NCBI GenBank assembly: GCA_003427395.1
Contig: BFEA01000093.1
Location: forward strand, 139,376 to 166,941
Length of the DNA stretch: 27,566 bases
Origin: Chara braunii
Lineage: Eukaryota; Streptophyta; Charophyceae; Charales; Characeae
Reading direction: 5' to 3'
Shown one piece after another: positions 16,987-27,317 of this stretch. The position numbers and the translations under genes were made by a program. Positions within the stretch are counted from its first letter, which is position 1; each line of letters opens with the position of its first letter. The notes under the pieces were generated by a model that was not told where the DNA came from, searched no databases, and saw only the letters and a program-made list of their open reading frames with translations.

Positions 16987-17765
16987 TAAGACATCGTCCA
17001 CTTTGAGTCTAGCTTGCTCTTCCCCTGAGCGATGATTCTTTGTACAAAAGCTCGCTGTGAATCGAGCTCTCTATATGATCGTCTACCTTGAGTCTGGCTT
17101 GCTCCTTTCCTTGGGGACACTTTCGACTGACGAGCGATCGCTCCCAGGTGAAGAGTTTATTGTGAAACTGGTCCTCTATACAATCGTCCACCTTGAGTCT
17201 CGCTGTGCTCTCTTTTTCCGGGTGTTACTTTCGACTTCTTAGCGGTCGTTCTCAATGTAAGAGTTCGTTGTGAAACTGGTCCTCTATAATCGTCCACCTT
17301 GAGTCTCGCTTTGCTCTCTTTTTCCGGATGTCACTTTCGACTTCCGAGCGGTCGTTCTCAGTGTAAGAGTTCGTTGTGAAACTGGTCCTCTATAATCGTC
17401 CACCTTGAGTCTCGCTTTGCTCTCTTTTTCCGGGTGCCACTTTCGACTTCCGAGCGGTCGTTCTCAGTGTAAGAGTTCGTTGTGAAACTGGTCCTCTATA
17501 ATCGTCCACCTTGAGTCTCGCTTTGCTCTCTTTTTCCGGGTGCCACTTTCGACTTCTGAGCNGTCGTTCTTAGTGTAAGTTTCCGCTGTGAGTCTGGTTC
17601 TCTATGAGATCGTCCACCTTGAGTCTCGCTTTGCTCTCTTTTTCCGGGTGCCACTTTCGACTTCTGAGCTGTCGTTCTCAGTGTAAGTTTTCCGCTGTGA
17701 GTCTGGTTCTCTATGAAATCGTCCACCAGGAGCCTCGCTTTGGTCTTGTTTTTGGTTTCTCTTTC
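16987..17765 (+). repeat. Minisatellite in the LTR, about eight units of 106 bp
   Basis: The core ATCGTC(C/T)ACCTTGAGTCT recurs at 16993, 17078, 17183, 17289, 17395, 17501, 17609 and 17718. Spacing is 85 bp for the first pair and 105-109 bp afterwards. The central units are nearly identical, which indicates recent homogenisation. The first two and the last are diverged. The 5' LTR shows the last three units at 35, 143 and 252. Open frames on the opposite strand here only reflect the repeat period. Confidence 0.93.
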
Positions 17766-17917
17766 GACTTCTGAGCGACCGCCTCCCAGTGCAAGGTTTT
17801 GCTGTTGGTCTCTGTCTCTCTGGTCGACCGCTCATCGCGGGTTTCAACTTTTGTTTTGATAAGACCCACGACTTATAGAGCGATCGGCCGCTGTATGTCT
17901 GACCAGATTCCTTTTTT

Positions 17918-18003
17918 GCTTTCTTTTTTTCTTCTTTCCTTTTTTTGGTGTGTCCCGGTATGTCCTAGGTAAGGCCTCAAAAAAAAAAAAAAAAAAAAAA
18001 AAA
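17918..18003. repeat. T-run/A-run inverted pair in U5
   Basis: A TTTCTTCTTTCCTTTTTTT-type run is followed after about 30 bp by a run of A. In the 5' LTR (about 458-544) the A side still reads AAAAAAAGAAGGAAAAA, the complement of the T side, so an RNA hairpin is possible. The A length differs between the two LTRs. Confidence 0.6.
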
Positions 18004-18480
18004 GGGGGAACGATAGGCTGCCGCACGGACATTTGTCGTGCATCTGGCTAAAACACTCCCTTTTTCGGGAGGGAGTGCGGGCGCTCCGAGAGCGACACCT
18101 GTGCGGGGCGATAACCAGACCTTTAGGTACTGATCTCAAGCATCGCCGGATAAGAGGTTGGAGAGAGGGGAAAGAGAGAGCTAACGATAGTCGAGCCGAG
18201 CTCTGAGAGTGCTACGGTGCCCCGAGGAGCCTTCATCTCGGACGAAACGTGCCCGAACAAGCTCCTGCAGCGTTAGACGAGTCGGAACGGTAAGAGGTGG
18301 CACAGCGCGGCAGGGTCGAGCCAGGTAGCAAAAAAATATATCGTTAACAAGGAAGGCCTCTCGAGAGGTTTGGTTGGTCTGGCACTCACTTCGAGGGATC
18401 GCGGGGTATTGTGGAGGGCCTCTAGCCCGACGTGAACCTTCCCCATAAGGGGGAAATAACGGCGACCTTACTGGCTGACA

Positions 18481-19390
18481 ACGATTGTTGTTTTCTTGGG
18501 GTATTGGTGTTGCCTGCTGAGTCTTGCTACTATACTCTTTTTTTAGCAGCGTTGTTTTGTTGAATCTTGCACACTGCGCATTTGCTATGTTTCATCCGCC
18601 ATTCGGATAGAACACAAGAGCGTGCTCTATTCGAGCGTAACATTTCTAGGTTGTGCAGCGATGGTTCGATCATGAAAATAGTAGTGTTGTGACTTGAGGG
18701 GATTAATAGGCTTTGAAGAGAAGTCATCACTGCAATTTGGAGGACCGTCAGGAGGTCAACACTCCACATTTTGACTTCAGTTTGTCAGTAATACTGCGAT
18801 GTTGGCTGCCATTGTGGGGCCCTAAGGTGATTGAAGGAACCAAGGTCCTCTCACGCGAGTCTGAGTGCACCTCTACTGGATATGAGAGACTTAATGCTTC
18901 TACCTTTTGCCCTTCTTAATCTAAGTCTAGTATGTGGTTACGAGAGGAATGCGCTAGGTGGGATTGCAATCCATAGGACCGCATCAAGACTCTGTGCGAA
19001 GTCTGCCCACTTATTGCGGGAGCTCTGTCGGAACTCGGGAGGAGTTCCGGCGGCAAGGGACTGAGAGGTAAACCTTTGTCTTCCTTCTATAAACCCAATT
19101 ATAACCCCCATTTGTATATCTTGCTATAGTTTAATTGAGTGTCCTACATGAATCCCATATTGACTTTGAGTTTGACTTTCGGGATTTGAATCAGACTTAA
19201 GTAAAAGAAGGTATGCACAATCTCGGTTTTTTTTTTTTTTTTTGACTGAAAGCAGATTGTGAAAAGGATTTGCATATGGGAGGGAGGTGATTTTGTTTAT
19301 GTCTGGTTGGGTCAACCAGAGGCAGGACATTGAACTAAGTTAGACGACCCAGTGCTATGTTTATTTCGATTGCTTAGACGATTAGACAGG
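18481..19390. other. Right flank of the element, no gene seen
   Basis: GC content falls after the LTR end. Only short open frames occur and none looks coding. A perfect 8-bp stem (CGGAACTC, five-base loop, GAGTTCCG) lies at 19029-19049, and a T18-type run near 19226-19243. The boundary sequence acgat is the candidate target-site duplication. Confidence 0.6.
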
Positions 19391-20055
19391 TTTTCATAAA
19401 TTTGGATGGTCTGGTTGCTCTGATGTGCGAGGGTTGTTTGTGACTGCATTTTCAGGGACCAAACAGGTTTCGATAAGTTTGGATGACTTGATTGCCTAGT
19501 CTCATTTGGGGTTTCTTATGTTTTATTGGTTTTCGAAAGAAGTTATGCATGCTCCATAAGTTTGGATGACTCTAACTATTTTTTTTTTTATTCCGAGGGA
19601 AAATCGGGCGAAGAACTGAACAGGTTTCCATAAGTTTGGATGGTCTGGTTTGGAGCCATGCACATGCTGAAACAAGGAATAGTAAATTTTAACTATATCC
19701 TTATATTATTTTACTTATGAAAAAGCTAGTCATATATGTTTTCATAAGTTTGGATGGTCTGACTGTAGCTTATCACAAACTGAAGAGAGTATAAATTAAG
19801 AATAAACTTGAGGTAAGAAGGGGCAGACTGAACCTTGTTTCTAACTTGAACGGTTCACTCATATGCTGCCTTAAAAGACTATGGTGCAGAAAAGTATATA
19901 CAACTTGGTTATTTTAAATGGTTCAGGGCGACTAGGTTGGACGACCTAGTCACATGCTCAAGGAAGTAAAAGGTTGTAGTGAGACGTGTTTGTGTATATC
20001 CAATGACTGAGCTAGACATGTTTTCATAAGTTTTGATGGTCTGGCTTTACGCCCT
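19391..20055. repeat. Six dispersed copies of a TTCATAAGTTTGGATGGTCTG motif
   Basis: Copies of a motif of about 25 bp start near 19391, 19463, 19552, 19619, 19737 and 20025, at irregular spacing of 65-290 bp. A second motif, TTAGACGACC/TTGGACGACC, occurs near 19340 and 19934. The pattern looks like a decayed satellite or tandem array in which only the core remains. No coding frame spans it. Confidence 0.7.
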
Positions 20056-20340
20056 GTGTAAGCTGGGTATACGGGACAAATCATTGAAAGACTATGAACT
20101 ATTGTTTGACAAGGTTTAACCTTGGGGTGGGTGAAAGTACTTACCATTATGGTTTGGCCTTGCATGTGGCTGAGTGATGTATCTACTTAGTCCGAGTTTC
20201 AGTTTGACAGGTAGTTGCTTTAGTTGTTCGTCACATGCTAGAGCTCTACGAGTTTGCTCAGTTTTTGCATTTTCTGAGCTAACTTTTTTTTTCTACTTAA
20301 GACAATTCTCACATTTTATGGGATCATTTAGTATACTTGG
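20056..20340. other. Unannotated spacer
   Basis: AT-rich sequence with no feature that can be supported. It separates two repeat families. Confidence 0.5.
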
Positions 20341-20950
20341 CTTTGTATAAATCTTGGTAAGTTACTTTCTCTACGGCAAGCGCTGTCGAAATTTCTAAAA
20401 AAATAAGGAGTTCGTCAAATCTAACTTTCAAAGTTTATATATGACTTAGTAAGAATGTGAAAAACCTTATTTTCTGTGGGAAATGCTGCCAAAATATTTA
20501 CTAATTCAGGGAGTTAGACAAAATTTACTTTTGAAAGTCAAGATTATTTCAGATTCAGTATTTAGCTTTGTATAAATTTAGGAAAGTTACTTCTCCTACG
20601 GGAAGCACTGCCAAAATTTATACAAATCTAAAGAGTTAGTTAAATTTTGTCTTGATAAAACGCAAGTCTTATGTTTGAGTTCATATCTGAGTTAGTATGA
20701 ATTTGAGAAGTTTACTTCTCTAAAGGAGATGCTGCCCAAATTTTTACTAATTCAGGGAGTTGGACAAAATTTGACTTTCTAAAGTTAGAGATTATTTCAA
20801 TTTTCAAATTGAAGCTAGTATAAATTCTGAAAAGGTATTTTTCCTTTTGGAAACACTGCCGAAATTTTCTTAGTTTAAAGGAGATAGATCATATTTTGAC
20901 AGGTAACGATTCTGGTAATCCACCCTGAATAGGGAAAATTCTGCCATAGG
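20341..20950. repeat. Five diverged tandem copies of a unit of about 123 bp
   Basis: Each unit contains GTATAAATTT, a TTACTTCTCCTAC-like block, GGAAGCACTGCCAAAATTT and an ATTCAGGGAGTTAGACAAA-like block. The CTGCC core lies near 20382, 20484, 20606, 20731 and 20855. Spacing is about 102 bp for the first pair and 122-125 bp for the others. A remnant (GGGAAAATTCTGCC) occurs at 20931-20944. No coding frame is conserved between units. Confidence 0.8.
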
Positions 20951-22800
20951 TCTACCTTTACTTGGACACTTGCTTAGATGAAGATTTAGATCCAATTATG
21001 AAAAGAATCTTGAGTGGGAATGTGCTATGGAGATTCATTTCCACTGATAGTATCGAGATTCATTTCTCATACACTGATAGTCAGGCCTTGGGGATTGACC
21101 TGTTTTGTGCTACAGGTCCTTCGTTGATTGATTCGATTCAAGATTGGACCGGATCCAGCTTTATCTCATGAGGATCATCTTCTGTTATCACTGATAACAT
21201 GAGGGTTGATTGATTATCGATTCGTCGGCTCATGACATAACTTTGTTTGCCCATGTGCCTCAACTTGATGCCTTAGCCCTGAGATTTGATATGTTTCTTT
21301 GAGGGTTTTAACTGAACTCATTTTAATTGCCATTATAAATATCTGATGGGGTTTTATAAAAATGTTTGACTATGACTAGGGCTTGAGTGTGTGAGGCGTG
21401 GTTTGAGTTACAGGGAACAGTAAAGTTGACCACATTAGTGTATGGCAATGTGACTCTCGTACGTGTCTGTGTTTTATGCACTTACTTTTTAGAGTCTGTG
21501 TACGAGCCTTACTTTGGAGGCAGTGAAAATGACAACCATGCATCGCACAATCTGTATACTTTATGTGTTTATGTCTCCCTTTCTTTATTTTACCTCGAGT
21601 TCTGATTTAATATATGAGCATTGGGATGCCTGTTTATTTACTGCGCGATTTTGCTTGTTAACTTTTATAGTTGGACATTGGAGTCTGTGACAACTGTCAA
21701 AGTCAAACCCCTTGATTTCTCTCAAGGCCCTGGATGATGGAGTTTGCCTCCAATGCCTCGAAAGACGACTGTCACCACAGGTATGAACTTGTGTACTACC
21801 CACTCTCTGCAGGGTGCAAAAGAGGGTGTGGTGATCAACCGCCTTGACGATTGTCTAGCGTTGAGAGATTAACCCCTCAAGGCGCGTGTCAGCCGACACT
21901 TGAGTGTCGAAAGCGACCCTCGAGATTCTCGAAGGTCCGCGTGATTATGAGTACTACATAGTACGCCATCATTGTGACTACTTGTGTATGCTTGCATTGC
22001 TAGTCAATATGAGAAGGTCCTGCGACTGCGCGGTTTTATACTAAGTCTCGCGCGTGTCGCTTAATTGATTTCCGCGTCGGAAGGTTATGGGTTGGACAGT
22101 AAAGAGACTAGGAGTGTTGTGAATTGTTTGAGTGTGTTTTAATTTTTATATTTTTAGCGTGGTATAACGAGTGGTGAGTGAGATGCGTCCTAGTCGACTG
22201 ACGACGAGTCGCGCTCGGGACTTTAGCCCCCCAATGCGTCGGTTTGTGTGTGGGTCCGATAGAGGCGTGGGACCACGCATAACCCCTATGCTACATCATA
22301 CGAGAAACGCCCTCGACTGACCCACCTCTATGATTGCAACCGATTAGCTTTCGTATCGTGGACTGGAAACTCGGCAGGGAGACGCCCACGGAAGGGAGGT
22401 GACAACTCCCGCAGGTGGAGGTAACGTTGTACCTCTCATAAGCCCTATCATGTCGTAGGGGTTCGCTAGAGGTATGACTGGCGCACTCGGCTGGAGCAAT
22501 TGCGGAAGCTCCATTTTGTATCGCGAATATGACCAAAACATACGTGATGTGGCCAGGAGAGTCATGCCCTGCGCAGGACCGATGCTCTCGACAACGCTCT
22601 AAGTATGCCTATACGTTATGATACATTGTAAAGATTTTTTATGCAGCCCATCCTTTTATAAGTGGAACAAAATCGATGTTGTAGTTATTCCACAGAATAT
22701 AAGAAGAAAGAAAAGGATGACTTAGAGTATTAGTGGGAATGAAAATGTCGATCCACATCCTTTCGTCACCCTAAGGGTCTTATTAGATACTCCTCAGTGC
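20951..22800. other. Flanking DNA without supported genes
   Basis: Open frames up to 72-81 codons occur on both strands but lack conserved features or starts worth choosing. Small perfect hairpins occur: CCTTGA/TCAAGG at 21709-21726, CGACACT/AGTGTCG at 21893-21908, and GAGGTA/TACCTC near 22419-22436. Their role is unknown. Confidence 0.5.
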
Positions 22801-22810
22801 ATCCCTAGAG

Positions 22811-22873
22811 CCCGAGGACGAATCCTAAGATAAATTTAGGACTTTGGGCGTTGTCGTTATACTCGTCCTCGGG
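22811..22873. repeat. Inverted repeat, 11-bp arms
   Basis: CCCGAGGACGA at 22811-22821 is exactly complementary to TCGTCCTCGGG at 22863-22873, with a 41-base loop. The sequence between has a further weak pair (ATCCTAA/TTAGGA). It could be a cruciform or the remnant of a small transposon. No terminator or RNA gene call is justified. Confidence 0.65.
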
Positions 22874-24110
22874 ATTGACCCTTTAGGTCGGATCCTAAGG
22901 AAATCCCGACAACCAACTTTATATGAATATACGTGGCCACGCACCGTTTGTTCGTCATTTGAGTTGATGTTCGCTCATGGAAAAGGGTGATATAACAATG
23001 AATGGTCCAAAATCACGGGTCCCTGGGGAAAATAAAGGTGATAGAATCCAGGTCAAAATTTTGAATTTTTGTGGCGAAGGATGACGAAAAGGGACGTGGG
23101 AGCCGTGTGGCAGCATAGAGGGCAATCACAGGTGTGACAACGTCCATCGCTGGCAGCGCTGAAGGAGCACATCGCATTGTCGATGAGCAGGTGCATGGAT
23201 ACAGCAGATTTGATAGTTGAACTTTTAATGCACATGAAGGTGTCGTCACACGTGGATGGCAGCGATGTTGTGGAAGGTTATGCACTTTGTGGGGTGTGTG
23301 GTAGACAAAATGGTCATCGTCCCTGAAGACTCTCTTTCTTCAATCGTGAACCCATGTGTACTGCATTTTTTACATGTGTCGGTGTGGCAGCTTCCAGGCT
23401 AATGAGCCATAACGATGGAAAATCGTGTCGGCTACTCGTGTTTTTTTTTTACGAAGGTTTCAAAGGAGGCGAGGTGCGTTGTAAATGTGGACATTGGCAG
23501 TGCGTGGCGTTGAAAGGCCGCTCATGTGCTGACCATAATGTGACACATTAGTCATATATTATTTTTCGGGTAGCTCTATTTGATATATTAAGGTGGTGAG
23601 TCCAACGTTTGTGCGTAATAGCAGGTATATCTACCTCTGGGCGTAAAAGACGATACGATGCTTTGACTATCAAGGCCTGTAGTTTTTATGGTTTACATCT
23701 CCTATCAGCCCTTCAGTGCCATTCAACTTGATCCAGTGGCCGCACCATACAATATACTATGATTTTTTTTATTTTTTTTTTTTTCTTGCAAGGCCTCTAT
23801 CCCGGTGGTGTAAAAGAACTGCAGGAATTAAGGTTTTGCCTGTTGGATTGCTCCATCTATTGGTAGGGAGCAACACCTGCAGGAAACCGGGTCCAGCGTC
23901 CCTTGGATACACTCTCATAGTACAATGATTTTTTTATTTTATTTTTTTGCGGGGGGGGGAGGGGCTATGGCCATTTCTATTTATAGTCTATAGCACCTTA
24001 TTTCCCTTGGGGCTGTATAGGTCATCGTGACCCTTCCAAATTCTAGTGCTCCTACTACCTATTGGCCCAGTCCCCACCTAGAAAATTGCCAACTTCGTGT
24101 TTCAATCCTC
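22874..24110. other. Flanking DNA, T-rich tracts, no supported gene
   Basis: Two related T-rich blocks (about 23758-23785 and 23925-23949, both with ATGATTTTTTTTATTTT) bracket a GC-richer island of about 140 bp with no recognised similarity; this could be a small inserted element. Short frames at 23354-23551 (+) and 23013-23285 (-) have no recognisable domain. Confidence 0.4.
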
Positions 24111-24120
24111 AGTAGCACAA

Positions 24121-24230
24121 CGCACGTGTATGCGGGTTGCGCATATACGCGTACACATATTCATGTACGTGACACGTACGCACGTACACATACTCCCGTA
24201 TGTGAGAATACATTTAAAAAAAAAAAAAAA
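24121..24230. repeat. Alternating purine-pyrimidine GTAC/CGTACA-rich tract and A run
   Basis: The stretch is built of ACGTAC, CACGTAC, TATACGCG and similar steps, giving many short palindromes, and ends in an A run at 24214-24231. A related tract with ACGTACGCGTACG lies at 25868-25880. Such sequence can adopt non-B DNA. Confidence 0.6.
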
Positions 24231-24249
24231 AAACATATAAAAAATTAGG

Positions 24250-25800
24250 AAACACAATATGTTATGCAAAATGATATTTCAAACAACTTTTGCTTGAGAA
24301 TCATCTCAAAATTTTGTACCAAACTCGAGTTCAAAATCAGAAACACAAAAAACAAATAAATTGCAATAATAGTTAAAAAAAACAAGAAAAAAACAGGGGA
24401 AAAAAAAAACTTTGTAACAAATATATGTTATGTAAAATCATCATACAAGCAACTTTTACCTGGGAGTTATCCCCGATATCCCAACCAAACTTGAGTAAAA
24501 AATAAAAAATCGAAAAAAGGTAATATTATCATAATAATTGAGAACAGGGTGGCCGACGTTCGGGACGGGCCGAACGTCCGAACCTGAACGCTCGAACATA
24601 CGGGACCCCTTAGGGATGCGTTCGGTTGTTCGGGCCAAACGAAGAAAGAAAAAAAAAAAAAAAAAACTCAAAAACATATGACAAAAACATATGTTATGTA
24701 GAAAGATAAAATAAACAACATTTGCCTGAGCATTACATCCAACGTTCTTACCAAAATTAAAATTAAAATAAAATACGAAAAATAAATACTAATAACTTAG
24801 AAATAAGAAAAATAAGAAAAAATAAAAGGAGAAATTAGAGAATTAGAATTAGTGAGTGCGCAAGCCCGTTTTCGACACCACCATCTTTGGTGATTTTTCA
24901 TTTTGTTTTGGTATAGCCAAATGCCCTGAAATTTATATATGTGTACTTCGGATAATAAAAAACTAATGAAAAAAGTTTCAATTTTTTTTTTTTTTTTTAA
25001 GACCCGAAATAAAGTGAAAACAAAACGTAAAAAACTAGGCTACTAGAGTGACCCGGGTCTGCTTGCCCGACCGGGCCAAAAAGAAATAAAAAAATAAAAA
25101 AATAAAAAATAAATTTTAATTAAAAATTTTATTTTAAAATTCCTTAAGAATTTTGATATGACCCGGAGACAAAAGTTGTTCAGTTTGTTGTTTTGCATAA
25201 CATAGTTTTGTTTAGGAGTTTTTGGATTTTTTTTGTTTTTTTGGCTGGGACCTTACCTGTTCCTTGCATGGTCGGGCCTCGTGAGAAAATAGGGTGACCC
25301 GGGCGGCCCGACTGGTAGCCTAGGTAAAAAGTGAAAAAAAAAAAATTGTGAATGAGCGAGCGCGTTTTGACACCTCCATCTTTGGAGATTTGTCATTTTT
25401 TTTTGGCAAAGCAAAATGACTCCAAAATTTATAAATATGTACCTAACATCATAGAGAACGCTAAAAACACAACAATCATGAAAGCTTCCAGAACTCAAAA
25501 CAAAATTTAGAAAAAAAAGTTATTTTTAGGTGCCAAAATAATTTTTGGCGGGTGACAAACCCCTTCAGGTTCAAACCCCGAACGAGACCCCAAACGCCCG
25601 AACATATAGAGGTCTGCCCGGGGCCCTCCATATGTACAGGCTGGTAACCTTGATTGAAAAACTATTTTAAACTTTAAAGTATTTAAAATATATATATTCT
25701 TTTATTTTTATATCGAGCTTGGTTGGGAATTCGGGTAGGACTCCCAGACAAAGTTGTTTGTATTCATTTTCTGCACAACGTAAGTTTTTTCCAGATATTT
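24250..25800. repeat. Mosaic of A-rich repeats in direct and inverted orientation with GC islands
   Basis: An ATATGTTATGTAAAAT...CAACTTTTGCCTGAG-type unit occurs near 24255, 24424 and 24690 in direct orientation, and inverted near 25169-25215 and 25747-25800. A 95-bp unit with CCATCTTTGG and AAATTTATATATGTGTAC occurs directly at 24852-24946 and 25348-25442. GC islands at 24546-24635 and 25545-25640 share a (C/T)CGAACATA core. GC islands near 25034-25078 and 25290-25323 are partly inverted copies. No gene is present. It looks like nested copies of a small non-autonomous element or a decayed satellite. Confidence 0.7.
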
Positions 25801-25880
25801 TGAATTTTGTTTCCCCCCCCCCCACGTACTTGTACGCCCGATTTTGGGTTCGCATGTGTATGCTAGAATACGTACGCGTA

Positions 25881-26990
25881 CGGGGTGCTACCGAGTTCCA
25901 ATCCTTTCTCCCCCTGTATCTTGTTAGTCCAAGCCTATTCCAGATGCGGCCAACACTCAAAATTGAGGCTAATGAGGAGCACGCTTGATTTTCAAGAGTG
26001 CATAGGCCGAGCCTATCGGGCAGCTCTCTGTCAATTTTTTAGAGTGATGAGTGAGGAGCGAAGCACCATTATCGGAAAACAAAAAGCAAATCACGAGTGG
26101 TGGAACAAAACCCATATAAGCTGGAAAAATGTACACATCATTCCAAAGCCCTTTTTCCATTTGTTTCTTTTTTTGTCTTTTTTTCATTGGTCATCCTCGC
26201 ACACCGTGTGTTACTGTTTGGGAACGCACAAACCAGAAAGGAAAAATGGTCAGGTTCATGCTTTCTCACTTCATGCACATCACTCACTACCTAACCTTCA
26301 AGCCACTCTCATTGCTCACTTTGGTTTGGGTTGTCTACTCGCGGCAATGAGTAAGAGGTGGACCGCACTGGCTTACAATAACTTTGCGCCTGGAAAGCTT
26401 GCGCTAAACCCAAATCGTAAGCCCCGACGATGGGAAAGGGAAAGTTGGACCCCACTGTGACACAAAGTTTTGGCAGATCCGTTGGTCTCGGATTACCTAA
26501 TAGGGAAAACTTTGCCCTATACAGAAACTTCATATCCACTTGTCTGGGTGCTCACCCAATCGCTGGCTCGCCTTTCCACATAGGATAGCCGAACCGAGGG
26601 AGATGCCCCCCCCTCCCTACCCCCTCAGGATGGCCTAACCGCGAGGAACGGGCAAAAGGTTGGCGCATCATTTCTGATTGTTTTGGCCGCTCCGTGCGGA
26701 TGAATGTGGGGTCTCACAAATCGTCTTCCAGGGCATTGCCGCAAAGCAGTTGGGTCCACCTCTAGAGTCTAAACCCTAAATCAAACCGATGGCAGCTATG
26801 CTCCTGCAAATGGCTTGGCACGCACAGTACAACCTAATGTCGTTGTTTGCACAAACCAATAAAAAAGCAAATGGGTTGAAAATGAACATTACAAATATGC
26901 TCTTAAACCACCAGTACTCGCCATGCTAAAAATTCTCGACGCGACCGTTAACGCGCCGCATCAGACGGGGGTCGGGCGAGGAACGACCAA
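25881..26990. other. Flanking DNA, no supported gene
   Basis: The longest + frame (25885-26460, 191 codons) has no recognisable domain, is rich in His, Ser and Phe, and crosses a T-rich tract. It is probably chance. Nothing else is recognised. Confidence 0.45.
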
Positions 26991-26998
26991 TAATGGGG

Positions 26999-27251
26999 AA
27001 AAAAAAAAAAAAAAAAAAAAAACAGTAATAAAACAAAAGAAAACAACAGGAAAAAAATGGGTGAGAGAGAGAGAGAGAGCCGGCGTATTAGACGCGGTAA
27101 GCCGCGCAAGGCACCACCTCTCCCTCTCTCTCTCTGACTTCATTCCCCCCCCCCCCCCCCCCAGTCCTTATTTTCAAAACGGTAACGAATCTTCCTGCAA
27201 ACGCGGGAAAATTCCTTCCCGTTTTGTACCCTATGCATGTCCACGCGTGCG

Positions 27252-27317
<66 letters not shown>

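Larger units (their letters stand above)
1..18480 (+). mobile_element. Giant Ty3/gypsy LTR retrotransposon, 5'-truncated by window edge
   Basis: The two ends carry the same LTR sequence (1-912 matches 17467-18480, with one large indel). Between them lie a tRNA-Asp-like primer site, gag with a CCHC knuckle, protease, RT, RNase H and integrase in that order, and a polypurine tract. Integrase after RNase H defines the Ty3/gypsy order. The inferred LTR is 4.1 kb and the whole element about 21.6 kb, far above the usual 5-10 kb. An additional region of about 7 kb with accessory ORFs separates the primer site from gag. Many stops and frameshifts show a dead copy. The base after the 3' LTR begins acgat, a possible target duplication; the left flank is outside the window, so this cannot be tested here. 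Confidence 0.95.
14370..18480 (+). repeat. 3' LTR, about 4.1 kb (contains assembly gap)
   Basis: The right end is fixed by comparison with the 5' LTR, both ending in GACA. The left end TGTACC follows the polypurine tract and gives TGT...ACA termini, as expected. It could not be checked against the 5' LTR start, which is off-window. Inside are a 46-bp repeat cluster (14370-14505), 659 unknown bases (15079-15737), a TATA-like box (15952), a purine-rich stretch (16320-16425), a minisatellite of about 106 bp (about 16990-17760), and a T-run/A-run inverted pair (17918-18003). A long frame on the opposite strand (14882-16447) only bridges unknown bases and is not a gene. Confidence 0.82.

Noticed and set aside
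20962-21171. 69-codon + strand frame after the 123-bp repeat
   Set aside because: It has a non-ATG start and no domain, and its length is expected by chance.
23354-23551. Cys-containing 65-codon frame (CKCGHWQC) resembling a zinc motif
   Set aside because: It has only a few Cys, a phenylalanine run from a T tract, and no homologous context.
25885-26460. 191-codon + strand frame in the flank
   Set aside because: No domain was recognised, several alternative frames are open over the same stretch, it crosses a T-rich tract, and no exon structure could be seen.
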